A stretch of 64,000 nucleotides of DNA from Crocinitomix catalasitica ATCC 23190 (GCF_000621625.1 NZ_JHXV01000008.1:124001-188000), one strand, 5' to 3'. Counted from the first letter of the stretch, positions 18,002 to 26,433 are shown. The notes: generated by a model from the sequence alone, not told the origin. A program made the numbers and translations.

Positions 18002-18490
18002 TCATTCCACAATGGTGATACCATTTTGCATCTCAATTTCACTTGGCTTCTCAAACCAATTTTCCATAAAATCGAAATTTTCTTGACTGACCTCAAATTC
18101 AAAAGTCTCACCTTTTTCCGAATTTCGCTTCATTACCCGCTTCAACCGGGTTTCTTTTGAAATGTCTAAGAAATGAATTCTTAATTCGAATCCGTTCGTG
18201 TCCGCGAACTTTCTGAATTTATTTCTATGCGCTAGTTTCGAAAAACCTAAGTCAAGTATGGTATCGGTTTTTGCGTTTTCTAATTGTGTTACCAATTCCA
18301 TTATCATTACTTCCGCGCGGTCAATTCTTTCTAAAAACCACTCCAAGCCGTCTGTCGGTTTTTTGTCAGCGAGAAATAAAGTCTTGTTCCATTTGTCAAT
18401 GGAAAAAATTATGCCGTTATTTTTACTTTTCAATTCGGTCGAATAAGTCGTTTTTCCAGCACCGGTATTTCCAACGATAAGGTGAATCAT
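18002..18490 (-). CDS. P-loop ATP-binding protein / kinase-like (AAA_33 type)
   Basis: A 162-aa P-loop protein. The Walker A motif is at the N-terminus, GNTGAGKTTYS (residues 7-17); a Walker B-like strand is TDTILDLGFSKL; then RIHFLDISKETRLKRVMKRN forms the arginine-rich lid, as in small-molecule kinases of the zeta-toxin/AAA_33 group. Such proteins phosphorylate small substrates, but the target here cannot be told. It stands alone between the duplicated lipoprotein fragment and a 314-bp intergenic region. It is not obviously part of a toxin-antitoxin pair, since no small partner gene is adjacent. Confidence 0.8.
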   Translation of the reverse strand: MIHLIVGNTGAGKTTYSTELKSKNNGIIFSIDKWNKTLFLADKKPTDGLEWFLERIDRAEVMIMELVTQLENAKTDTILDLGFSKLAHRNKFRKFADTNGFELRIHFLDISKETRLKRVMKRNSEKGETFEFEVSQENFDFMENWFEKPSEIEMQNGITIVE

Positions 18491-18804
18491 GGAGCAATGT
18501 TTTTTTTAATATTAAATATAAATAGCAAGGTTGCGTTGCTTTTCTCAAGCAGTTCAGTTGAATCGTATAGATAACTGGTTGTTAGTATTAGCGATCATGA
18601 GTTGAAGTTAGGATAATTTTTAGAAATAAAACAACCAATATTTGAGATTTTGGTAGGTTGTATAGATATGAGTTATCGGTAGTCAATTATTATCATTGAC
18701 CTTATCGATCTTTGTTTCTCTTAGGCGTGGACGATTTAACCATTCTGTTATGGTTAAATTACATGATACAATAACTCGCGAATTATAACGTATAAGCAAC
18801 TATA
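18491..18804. promoter_or_regulatory. Intergenic region with two palindromes upstream of 18805
   Basis: Contains a perfect inverted repeat ATTTAACCAT-TCTGTT-ATGGTTAAAT (18734-18759), about 45 bp before the next start codon, and a smaller one, GTCAAT-TATTATC-ATTGAC, at about 18680-18700. Neither is followed by a T run, so the first is more likely an operator or mRNA structure than a terminator. No clear TAnnTTTG promoter and no ORF. Confidence 0.45.
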
Positions 18805-19656
18805 ATGAAGTGTTTAAGTCAATTTATTATTTTCGTAAGTCTCTTTTGCTCGGTTTCTATTGGATTTGGACAAGGTTTGATTGATAATTTTAAATCGTTG
18901 GATAAGAGTCATTTAAGAGACACTGTTCTAGACAAAGGTGGAGGAATTAATACGATAAATTATTTTGACACGACAAGGTTTTATCCTTTAGGTGACCCTA
19001 TTGAAGTTGGGTATGATATATTTTTTGAAACAGGTTCAATTCACACAGTTAAAAGATATAATCAAATCTCTAATTTTTCATTTGAAGCTAACTATCGGGT
19101 GAATGGAAGGCTATTAAACTTGAGTTATAGCGATTCAAAGACCGGTACCAGTTTATATTTTGATGAGCTTGGCAGATTAAAGTATTCGTATGGAAAGATC
19201 GATTCTATTTTAGGTTATCAAAATGAATATGATTCAACAGGTCTACATTTTGGAACTTACGAAATTTTTAATGATCCAATTGGACGATTCGAATTATCTA
19301 GATGTTTAGTTGAAAATGGTTTTGAAGTTAATGCCAATAACTTGCATGAGTTTTATTATTTCTCATTCATAAAACCTCATGTTTTCTTTGATTATTTAAA
19401 AAAGGAACCTCTATATGCTGAAATTCAACATATCCCGAAAGAGTGGGTTGATTCTTCTGCTTTGGACTTTCTAAAAGATAAATTAGATTCAAAAGAAGAG
19501 TGTTTCGATATTATACTTTTTAAAACTGAAAATAAACCACAAATTGTTACCGAGAATATCATAGCTGAAAAATTACTAAAACATTATTTTTTCGGGTATT
19601 TCTTGGAAGATGTAAATAGAACTGAATTACTTAAAATGCTAGAGGATGTTGAGTGA
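18805..19656 (+). CDS. Hypothetical secreted protein
   Basis: A 283-aa protein with a clear signal peptide (MKCLSQFIIFVSLFCSVSIGFGQ, cut after GFG). The mature protein contains short beta-rich stretches with a repeat feel (IGYDIFFETGSIHTVKRYN, VNGRLLNLSYSDSK, YFDELGRLKYSYGK, LGYQNEYDSTG), reminiscent of MORN/YD-type repeats, and a charged C-terminal third (ECFDIILFKTENKPQ). No family assigned. Isolated on the plus strand in a mostly minus-strand accessory stretch. Confidence 0.65.
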   Translation: MKCLSQFIIFVSLFCSVSIGFGQGLIDNFKSLDKSHLRDTVLDKGGGINTINYFDTTRFYPLGDPIEVGYDIFFETGSIHTVKRYNQISNFSFEANYRVNGRLLNLSYSDSKTGTSLYFDELGRLKYSYGKIDSILGYQNEYDSTGLHFGTYEIFNDPIGRFELSRCLVENGFEVNANNLHEFYYFSFIKPHVFFDYLKKEPLYAEIQHIPKEWVDSSALDFLKDKLDSKEECFDIILFKTENKPQIVTENIIAEKLLKHYFFGYFLEDVNRTELLKMLEDVE

Positions 19657-19713
19657 ATTTAAAAATCCTCGGCAATAAATATTACACATTAAATTATCAC
19701 TTCTGCCTAATAA

Positions 19714-19859
19714 ATCAACTTCATTTAAAAAAAACGGTAATGTTAATCTTCTAAAATAGGCCAGATTGCATTGGTCAGATTGGCGATGATGCAAAAGATG
19801 AATGGGATCCAGGCCAGTCCTTTGTTCTTTTCGCTTTCTTTTTTAATCACATATCGCGA
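19714..19859 (-). pseudogene. Fragment of the 26858-27157 membrane-protein gene
   Basis: 146 bp aligning without gaps to 26847-26992 (constant offset 7133) with about a dozen substitutions. It corresponds to the last 45 codons of the 99-aa membrane protein; the fragment still reads KKESEKNKGLAWIPFIFCII but then stops early (ILED-stop in place of ILEDQHYRYF). No start codon, so not functional. It is older than the M42 and lipoprotein copies, judging by its divergence. Confidence 0.85.
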
Positions 19860-19860
19860 T

Positions 19861-19906
19861 TAGAAGTTTCATAATATGATGATTAGGTTAACGAGTTAAA
19901 TACAAT
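19861..19906 (-). pseudogene. Probable remnant of the 5' end of a third propeller gene
   Basis: The sequence AGTTTCATAAT...ATTAGGTT...AATCAAAATG resembles the start codon and leader of paralogues A (14014-14060) and B (17485-17530). On the minus strand it still reads ATG-AAA-CTT-CTA (Met-Lys-Leu-Leu) before breaking into the fragment of the 99-aa gene. Short and diverged, so the call is tentative. Confidence 0.45.
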
Positions 19907-20074
19907 CAAAATGTTTGATAGTCAATCTAGTAGTTTGTTCTTTTTGGTTTAGGAAAATGATGATTGTGATTTGCTGATTTGGGTTGAGTGAGGATATAGA
20001 CTTGCTGAAAAAGGGATGACGAATAACTGAACTGTATGTTAAACTAATTCAAAATGACTCTTTTACAATATTGA

Positions 20075-20800
20075 TTACTTAAAAGTAAACTCAAGATCAT
20101 TAGATATGAATAAAAGGGTTGTTATTGTTATGACAACTATTGTGATAAATAGGATAAATTGCAACGCTGTATTACCAATAGATTTAATTACCACGTTTTT
20201 ATCAGTTGAAAAGATGCGACTATTCCATATGAAAGTAAATAAAAATGATGCGAAAGTTAAGAGCAATGGTACTTCAAAGGAATCTAAAACAGCTTGATTA
20301 ATAAAGCTATATAATATCTCATAAACGATAATAGATATTATTAACCACAGACTATAGAGGTAGAGAATTGAAATAGAATGTTCCCAGATAGATTTTTTTA
20401 GTTTAGTAAAAGTTATGAAGGAAGCTAAGATAAGGAGCAAAGGCAAAACTATTATTATTGCTTTTGGAGTATTTCCAAAGCCAATGCCTAAAATTGTGTT
20501 GTTGCTTCTTGCGATGTGAATTCCCAATACAATTATTAAATACAGTATAAATTTGCTTGGTGAGGCATAGTATTTTCTGTTTCCAGACCAATAACTTGAG
20601 ACTACTTTCTTCGGTTCTTTAAGTAGTGTTAATGAAGTAGCGAATCCTGACCTTTCTAAATTGAAGAGATTTGATACAAAATCATTAAGTATAGATTTGA
20701 AAGTTAATTTTTTGTTTGTAATCTGCTGCCCGCATTGATGACAATACGGTCCATGAATTTCAACATTACATATATTACATACTTTTAAAATTTCGCCCAT
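20075..20800 (-). CDS. DUF3667 domain membrane protein
   Basis: A 241-aa protein of the Bacteroidota DUF3667 family. A zinc-ribbon-like N-terminus has four cysteines (C8, C11, C20, C23 in VCNICNVEIHGPYCHQCGQQ), followed by the family blocks KKLTFKSILNDF and LLKEPKKVVSSYWSGNRKYYASPSKFILYL. The rest is four or five membrane helices. Function is unknown for the family; the cysteines suggest metal binding on the cytoplasmic side. It is followed downstream only by the duplicated fragments at 19.7-19.9 kb. Confidence 0.88.
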   Translation of the reverse strand: MGEILKVCNICNVEIHGPYCHQCGQQITNKKLTFKSILNDFVSNLFNLERSGFATSLTLLKEPKKVVSSYWSGNRKYYASPSKFILYLIIVLGIHIARSNNTILGIGFGNTPKAIIIVLPLLLILASFITFTKLKKSIWEHSISILYLYSLWLIISIIVYEILYSFINQAVLDSFEVPLLLTFASFLFTFIWNSRIFSTDKNVVIKSIGNTALQFILFITIVVITITTLLFISNDLEFTFK

Positions 20801-21075
20801 TAAATTGGTGATTGTTTTACAAATAATATCAAAAGAATAGTGGCATGTTAAAAGGCATGGACCTTTGAGTTTATGCGAAGCCTATTTTTTAATTTTTAAG
20901 TTTACTTTTTCTTTTATAAATATAATCAAATTAAAAAAAATAGGGGACTTAATAAATATGCCGCTTGAAAAGTATGGAAGGGCTATGCTTTAGGTGTGTT
21001 TTTAGTCACGGTTATTTTTAATCCCACGAGACGTAAATTACATTCATTTGCGAATATTTTGGGTTGGTGTTGGAA

Positions 21076-21150
21076 AACAATGGCTCGGCTATGCGCAGTG
21101 TGTCTGTGTTGCGTCTGCAACAGGTATATTGCGCATAGCCCTTGTTATGC
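21076..21150 (-). repeat. attC-like palindromic element (a)
   Basis: A long imperfect hairpin: outer AACAA/TTGTT (21076-21080 and 21142-21146), main stem GGCTATGCGCA / TGCGCATAGCC (21087-21097 and 21130-21140, perfect 11 bp), and an inner stem TGTTGC / GCAACA (21107-21112 and 21117-21122). A bulge of six bases on one side only and a GTTATGC-like end give it the shape of an integron attC site or a cassette boundary. It lies 12 bp downstream of a small minus-strand ORF. The rest of 20801-21161 holds no gene I can support. Confidence 0.6.
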
Positions 21151-21161
21151 CCTTTGCTTTA

Positions 21162-21323
21162 TTATTGTCTTTTTGCACTTTGTATTACAAACTTTGAAAA
21201 CAAGAATACTAGTCTTATAAAGACAATTATCGATACAATTGTGAAATAGCAAATTCCTCCAATAATAACAGATTTAACACTAATCCAAGTTCCTAAATTA
21301 ATAAAAACCTCAAAATAATACAT
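21162..21323 (-). CDS. Possible small membrane protein
   Basis: From the ATG at 21323 the frame encodes 53 residues (MYYFEVFINLGTW...) with two hydrophobic segments (VIIGGICYFTIVSIIVF, IRLVFLFSKFVI). A TTG at 21371 would give 69 aa. Support is weak: hydrophobic character and its position directly before palindromic element (a), the same gene-then-element order seen at 24034 and 22983. Could be spurious. Confidence 0.3.
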   Translation of the reverse strand: MYYFEVFINLGTWISVKSVIIGGICYFTIVSIIVFIRLVFLFSKFVIQSAKRQ

Positions 21324-21429
21324 TAAAGAGGTTGTCTGTGAAGTTGTTATGGATAAATACAAATGAACCAAGTTTTGGTCTTGAGGGTGAAGGGTAAAAT
21401 TGGCTTGCTAGTAGATTCAAATGTATGAT

Positions 21430-22863
21430 TCATTCAAAAGTGATAATTTGAAGTTTCCATTTACCATCAACGATGAACAAATTGAAAATTCTATTGTTAG
21501 CTTTTAATTCATAATGCTGAGAATCAATTTTGGTTAATGAATCAACACTCAGGTTTTCTAAAATTTCATTAAATTTTTTGATTATTTGGTTTTTAACCGT
21601 GTCAGAAAAGTAATTACCCGTCGTGGTATAATTATCCTCTAAAATGGTAATCATGGTTTCTAGTTCATTATTTCTATAAATACATAAATATTTCAGAGCA
21701 TAGATAATATCATCATTTTCAAATGCTGCAATAAAGGAGCTGAACAATTCGACAACACTTGATTGTGGATACTTAGATAAGTCCTCTTCAATATTTTCAA
21801 ATTGATTTAATTTTTGATTTTGTGGCTCGGTATAATTTAGTTCAGCTTTTACTTTTGGGAAGGATGCTGTTATATTAATACATGGTACTTGAATAGAATG
21901 ATCTGTCATATCCACTTGTTGCATAAAATACGGTATCAAAGAATCATGAAGTTCATGTTTGTATTTAGCCATATATACACTCCATTTGAGCCATTCACCT
22001 GCAAAGGGCAGTTTATACCAAATTTTATTTTTATTATTTTGGTAAAGTTCGTATCTGGCTCCAAGAACAACACCATAACCACTTTTAACTTCGGTAACGA
22101 GCGTGTCTTTATGATAATCACCATTATTCACGGTGGCCTTATAAATCAATGTGTCTTGGTAAGGTTTTGAATCTGTATTCTCAAACCATTCAATACCAAC
22201 GAAACACCCATTTTCCCTAATCATAATACGTTCATCAATTAAATCAAACTGCACCCACTCATTCCCCTTCGTTCCTGACTCCACAATGTTTGAAGAAGTG
22301 AGTTCTTTACCTGGTTTGATTTCTAATAAAGAAACATCATAAACATGTATTCTAAAATAAGCATTGGGAAAACCTTGATCTGTAATGTACACATTGACGT
22401 ATTTTAATACTCCAGGAGCTGAATAATTGTTTGGAATATAAACTGCTTGGATAGTTCCATTTTGAGACGTCATCCCATATTGGGGAAATAATTTTCTTGG
22501 CGTTTTTGTAATACCAAGTTTCTTCAATTTATACTTGCCTTTTTTTTGAACAACAACTACTTCATCTAATTGTTGTTGTTGTTTTGGAATTAATTGTATT
22601 TTACTTGAAGAATGTAAATTGTTTACTGCAATTTTTTTTGTCTCAAAACCAATACTTGAAATGATTAAAGAATCATCATTAAAACGTAATGTATCCAAAT
22701 AAAAGTAGCCGTCGTGATTGGAGATTACATTTTTATTATTCTTAACAATACGTATATGAGTAAACGGGACTGGTTCAGAACTCAAACTGTCAATAATTTG
22801 AATTTGAGCAAATTGATAACCATGGACAATTAAAAAAACTAATAAGGTCAATAATTTAAACAT
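21430..22863 (-). CDS. Secreted protein with N-terminal carboxypeptidase-regulatory-like domain
   Basis: A 477-aa protein. Signal peptide MFKLLTLLVFLIVHGYQFAQ. Residues about 20-95 are a CarboxypepD_reg-like beta sandwich (IIDSLSSEPVPFTHIRIVKNNKNVISNHDGYF, FNDDSLIISSIGFETKKIAV), the module that opens many Bacteroidota outer-membrane proteins. A polyglutamine-like QQQQQLDEVVVV linker resembles the segment before TonB-dependent receptor plugs, but no barrel follows. Instead there is a beta-rich middle (PGVLKYVNVYITDQGF, WVQFDLIDERIMIRENGCFVGIEWFE) and a C-terminal region (about 360-477) resembling a small NTF2-like fold (AAFENDDIIYALKYL; NRIFNLFIVDGKWKLQII). Role unknown. Confidence 0.75.
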   Translation of the reverse strand: MFKLLTLLVFLIVHGYQFAQIQIIDSLSSEPVPFTHIRIVKNNKNVISNHDGYFYLDTLRFNDDSLIISSIGFETKKIAVNNLHSSSKIQLIPKQQQQLDEVVVVQKKGKYKLKKLGITKTPRKLFPQYGMTSQNGTIQAVYIPNNYSAPGVLKYVNVYITDQGFPNAYFRIHVYDVSLLEIKPGKELTSSNIVESGTKGNEWVQFDLIDERIMIRENGCFVGIEWFENTDSKPYQDTLIYKATVNNGDYHKDTLVTEVKSGYGVVLGARYELYQNNKNKIWYKLPFAGEWLKWSVYMAKYKHELHDSLIPYFMQQVDMTDHSIQVPCINITASFPKVKAELNYTEPQNQKLNQFENIEEDLSKYPQSSVVELFSSFIAAFENDDIIYALKYLCIYRNNELETMITILEDNYTTTGNYFSDTVKNQIIKKFNEILENLSVDSLTKIDSQHYELKANNRIFNLFIVDGKWKLQIITFE

Positions 22864-22890
22864 AATATCAGTATTTGAAAAAGGATTAAA

Positions 22891-22978
22891 GCCAAATCAA
22901 CGATTTGGCGGTGTTTGTAAATAGCTCTGAACTTTTAAAAATCACCAAACGCCCTATTTGCTAAATATAGTGTTAGGT
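22891..22978 (-). repeat. Possible cassette-like element (c)
   Basis: Between two minus-strand genes. One edge has the perfect hairpin GCCAAATC-AAC-GATTTGGC (22891-22909). The other edge, on the plus strand, reads GTTAGGT (22972-22978), an exact match to the integron core consensus GTTRRRY (on the minus strand, ACCTAAC). Internal pairings exist but do not form one clean stem. Weaker than the neighbouring elements. Confidence 0.4.
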
Positions 22979-22982
22979 GTTT

Positions 22983-23873
22983 TTATTTTTCTATCATTAT
23001 TTCGATTGGGTATTTTTTATAGCCAAAAATGCTTATTTGTTTATCTAGGTCTGTATATCTTTCCTCAAAACGCTCAAAGTTTTCTGAATAACCAAATGAA
23101 CCTATTTTCTTTAATCCTTCAACTATTTTTACAGAACCTACTTTTTCAAATGAATCTTTAAACTTTAGTAAATCCTTGTGCTCAACGGCATCAATTACAA
23201 ACCCAAAAAGAAATTTAGGATTTCCACCAACATAGTCCCAAATAATTTCAACTCCTGGTTGTTCTTTTCTAGTTGTTTCTTTATCATATCCAGAGCCAAT
23301 AGTTCTTCCTAAAATCATTTCTTTAGTAATTGATTTTTCTGTTGGTTTTTCGGAACTATTATAAATAGTTGGTACAAACCAATAATTACAATTTCCTCTA
23401 TATTGGTCTATTTTGATACAGATTAAACTTCTATAACTATTGTCTTTAAGCTTAAATAACAAAATATCATTTTCGTTAAATATGAAGTTGGAAATTTTGC
23501 GATACTTTTTTGGCTTTCGTATTTTAGTATTTTCTTTTTTGATTTTATTTAAAAACCGTGTTAACACACTTTTTCTTGATTTACCTTCTTTCTCAGATAA
23601 CTTTCTCCATTCGTCTATACAAGCATTTTTCGCTATAACATTCTCAATATATTCAATTCTTTCAGATGTCATTAGTCCGATTTCCCAATACGCAAGTCCA
23701 CAACTTGTTACATAAATTTCATTATCGAAAGCATCAAAATAATCAGGTTGCTTTATTGGGAATTCATTGAGTATCATTTCTGAAGTAGCTTCACTATCAT
23801 ACAAGTCCATAATTCCCCAATAGGTATCGTGAGCTGTATCTCCGTCAATTATTTTAGTTCCATCTGTTGCCAT
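22983..23873 (-). CDS. DUF4259-like / Imm26-like protein
   Basis: A 296-aa cytosolic protein. The N-terminus, MATDGTKIIDGDTAHDTYW, follows the pattern M-x-x-x-G-T-x-I-x-D-x-D-x-A-x-D of DUF4259-type proteins, and CGLAYWEIGLMTSERIEYI resembles their second block. Residues about 130-230 (NDILLFKLKDNSYRSLICIKI, NYWFVPTIYNSSEKPT) resemble the Imm26 domain of polymorphic-toxin immunity proteins. Both assignments are pattern recognition from memory. No cognate toxin is adjacent; orphan immunity proteins are common in accessory islands. A lysine-rich linker (KIKKENTKIRKPKKYRK) joins the halves. It starts 20 bp after repeat (b). Confidence 0.5.
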   Translation of the reverse strand: MATDGTKIIDGDTAHDTYWGIMDLYDSEATSEMILNEFPIKQPDYFDAFDNEIYVTSCGLAYWEIGLMTSERIEYIENVIAKNACIDEWRKLSEKEGKSRKSVLTRFLNKIKKENTKIRKPKKYRKISNFIFNENDILLFKLKDNSYRSLICIKIDQYRGNCNYWFVPTIYNSSEKPTEKSITKEMILGRTIGSGYDKETTRKEQPGVEIIWDYVGGNPKFLFGFVIDAVEHKDLLKFKDSFEKVGSVKIVEGLKKIGSFGYSENFERFEERYTDLDKQISIFGYKKYPIEIMIEK

Positions 23874-23892
23874 TCAGTTTTTTTTGCATTAC

Positions 23893-24025
23893 ACACAACG
23901 GTTTTGTGTATGGTTATTTGCGTGGTTTAAGCGCTAAAGTTAGCAAATAAAAACCGAATTGAAAGTCCGCGAGTACTTTCGTAACTAGCCTATTACCAGG
24001 CAATTAATTATAGGCGGTGTTGTGC
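23893..24025 (-). repeat. Cloverleaf-like repeat element (b), attC-like ends
   Basis: 133 bp closed by complementary ends ACACAAC (23893-23899) and GTTGTGC (24019-24025). Inside are three consecutive perfect hairpins: TTATTTGC/GCAAATAA (23914-23921, 23943-23950), GAAAGT/ACTTTC (23961-23966, 23975-23980) and GCCTAT/ATAGGC (23988-23993, 24010-24015). The predicted fold is a four-way junction. It lies 8 bp downstream of the STAND gene. I recall very similar sequences scattered between accessory genes in other Flavobacteriales, but cannot verify this here. Confidence 0.65.
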
Positions 24026-24033
24026 GTTCGGCT

Positions 24034-26433
24034 TTATTCAATTAGTTTATTTTTTTCAGTAACGCTGTTTCTTAATATGTGTTGAATTAAAAATTTATTC
24101 TTATTCATTTTTCTTTTTATTCTTACATATTTTTTGTCGTCAATCGTCTTTTTCATTTTCAAGAAGTTTATATCAACATAGAGTATTCTATTCCAAACGA
24201 TATCATCTCCAATTAAATCAGCGAATACTTCAAGTGAAAAAACAGAATTATTAATAAAAGCTAAAAAATATGCGATATTATAGTTTGTAATATTAGAAAG
24301 GTTATTCTTTTCATCTAATAAAACTTTTTCAAAAAATTCAATTGTTTCTTTGGTTGCAATATGTTTGGAACCAAAAACTGATTCAAATAAACTTTTACTT
24401 TGATTGATTATATTTACAAAGGGTAATTGATTTATGATAGAATCTGGGTTTTCTTCAGCTTCCTTATATATTGATTTGAAAAGATTATCAAATTCAACAA
24501 TTAGCTTGTTGACTACAGATGTTCTATTTTCAATTGAAATAGCGTGACTAGCTTGTAAACATTTAGAATGGTTGTTTATGTAAGTAACTTTTTGTGCTGA
24601 ATCAATTGGGATAATTTTTTCGATAATTGTTTTATGCAATTTGTTGCTTTTTGGGTTTTTTCCACAATAGAAAACTAAAGAATTACTCCACCAATTATTG
24701 AAAAAGTTATCTATTAAAATATCATCGTCTTCATCTTCTATGCATAAACTAGCAAAGTATTCCTGAAAATAGTGATTAAAAAAGCTAAAAGAATTACTAA
24801 TCTCCTCAAAGTTAAATACGCCATTTCTTGATTTTAAATGAATTATAAAGTTGTCAATATCATTTAATTCATCATAATTATACTTTTCTCTTAATGTGAT
24901 TAAAAAGGTGTTTAAATCATCTTGACTTATTGAATTCCAGCCTAATTTATGTAAATAAAACGCTATGAAGGCAAGTATATTTTTAGTCTGTTCATATTTA
25001 TAGAGTTGCGTAAGTCCTTTAGTCGAATCCCATTTATCTAGGTAAACATCAGTAAATAGGTCATATAACGAAAATATATTAGCAGGTAATTCTTTTAAGT
25101 CAATTTTGTCATCACGATATAAAATAGCTAAAAGTGTTAACGAAAGTGGTGTTCGCTGTAATGTTGTATTCAACATTGAATTTTTCAATGCTGTAAGAAA
25201 GTTGTTCGTTTTACTACTGTTATTGGGAATGATTTTTTTTACAAGCGTCATAGCCTGTTTAAAATTGAAAGGAAGTAGTTCTGAATCCTTAAAATCTTTA
25301 AATAGTTCTTGACTCTGTATGAAATTAAAACTTCTTGTAGCAATGATAATTTGATAGTTGTTTTCTTCGTTTTCTTTACTAAATTCTTCTATTTGCTGAT
25401 AGATAGATAAACGAATTTCTGAATCTTTGATAAAATCTATTGAATCAAAAAGTAAAATAGTCTTTGAAAATTCACTTTTATTGAAATTCTCTCCTTTGGT
25501 TAATTCTTTAAATTGATTTTTAACTAAATCGTTAATGTCAATGTCCTTAGTTGTATGATTTTGTAAATCAAAATAGAAGACAGCATTTGGTTTTGGTTTG
25601 TCGGAATTTAATGCTTTTAAACCTATTCTTTTTAAAAACAACGTTTTGCCACTGGTTGGAATTCCGTGAATTATAAAGTTTTTGTTAGAATTAAGAATTT
25701 CATTAGAACCTTCAATATCCTCTTCTTTATACTTGCTGTCACTTTTGTCGTAAGTGATGTAATTATTTATTTTTTTTAATTCACGTGAGTAAGTTGTTTG
25801 AACATTCACGAATATTTGGTCGATATCGTCGAATTTCATATCAAAAACATTATTTGATATACTTATATCCGACAATTTCTTTTGTTGCTCAGTTGTGTAT
25901 AAATTAAGAAAAGGTTCATTGTTGTCTAAAAATGATTCTTTAGTATGCCTTTCAATTTGTTCCTTTAATCCTTGATAATCCCATATTTTTATATTTGGTA
26001 AAATACTCGGTTCAATAAATTTAGAGATTAATTTTGTTGCATTTGGTGTTACAGTCCCATTTATAACGATGAAAAGTTTAGAAACTATTTTCTCTTCTCC
26101 TTTTGGATTAGTGTAGGGTTCAGAAAGTGCAACGTTAATTTGATTTGCGATTTCATTCCCTTTGACAAAATCATTTTGAGTTGCTGGTTTGTTTTTTACT
26201 ATTACTGCATACCATTTATCTTCTTCGAAATCTTCATCATATCTTGAAAAAACGAGGTCTTTCCCAAATTCATTTGGTCCGTGAGTAATTCTAACATTAT
26301 TGAATTTCTTTTTTTTAAAAAGAACAGCTAAATCTTCGAATAATTCCGTTTCGTAGCAACTTTTTTGAATAAATTCAAGTTTATCTTTTACACTTTTAAA
26401 TGTTTTGTTCTTTGTTGTTTCTTTTTTACTCAT
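24034..26433 (-). CDS. STAND/NACHT-type NTPase with N-terminal PD-(D/E)XK nuclease-like domain
   Basis: A 799-aa multidomain protein. Residues about 25-165 resemble an Mrr-like restriction-endonuclease fold (NEFGKDLVF with E55 and D59; YAVIVKNK with K80). Residues about 235-420 are a P-loop NTPase: Walker A GIPTSGKT (257-264), Walker B LLFDSID (327-333, with the paired Asp typical of STAND/NACHT proteins), and a sensor strand QIIIATRSF. A winged-helix-like and helical region (about 440-600, NHYFQEYFASLCIED) and a helical C-terminus to 799 follow. Similar nuclease-STAND proteins (Avs, bNACHT) act in anti-phage defence. This one is shorter than Avs4 and has no obvious TPR sensor. The (D/E)-x-K position is Ile-Val-Lys, so nuclease activity is uncertain. 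Defence is inference. Confidence 0.8.
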   Translation of the reverse strand: MSKKETTKNKTFKSVKDKLEFIQKSCYETELFEDLAVLFKKKKFNNVRITHGPNEFGKDLVFSRYDEDFEEDKWYAVIVKNKPATQNDFVKGNEIANQINVALSEPYTNPKGEEKIVSKLFIVINGTVTPNATKLISKFIEPSILPNIKIWDYQGLKEQIERHTKESFLDNNEPFLNLYTTEQQKKLSDISISNNVFDMKFDDIDQIFVNVQTTYSRELKKINNYITYDKSDSKYKEEDIEGSNEILNSNKNFIIHGIPTSGKTLFLKRIGLKALNSDKPKPNAVFYFDLQNHTTKDIDINDLVKNQFKELTKGENFNKSEFSKTILLFDSIDFIKDSEIRLSIYQQIEEFSKENEENNYQIIIATRSFNFIQSQELFKDFKDSELLPFNFKQAMTLVKKIIPNNSSKTNNFLTALKNSMLNTTLQRTPLSLTLLAILYRDDKIDLKELPANIFSLYDLFTDVYLDKWDSTKGLTQLYKYEQTKNILAFIAFYLHKLGWNSISQDDLNTFLITLREKYNYDELNDIDNFIIHLKSRNGVFNFEEISNSFSFFNHYFQEYFASLCIEDEDDDILIDNFFNNWWSNSLVFYCGKNPKSNKLHKTIIEKIIPIDSAQKVTYINNHSKCLQASHAISIENRTSVVNKLIVEFDNLFKSIYKEAEENPDSIINQLPFVNIINQSKSLFESVFGSKHIATKETIEFFEKVLLDEKNNLSNITNYNIAYFLAFINNSVFSLEVFADLIGDDIVWNRILYVDINFLKMKKTIDDKKYVRIKRKMNKNKFLIQHILRNSVTEKNKLIE

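Noticed and set aside
18002-18490. Zeta-type toxin of a toxin-antitoxin pair
   Set aside because: No small antitoxin gene is adjacent, and the protein is better described as a general P-loop kinase.
20996-21220. 74-codon plus-strand ORF
   Set aside because: It lies across the palindromic element (a) and has no consistent coding character.
23893-24025. Classical tRNA or CRISPR repeat
   Set aside because: The cloverleaf lacks an acceptor CCA, anticodon loop and T-loop sequence, and there are no regularly spaced direct repeats.
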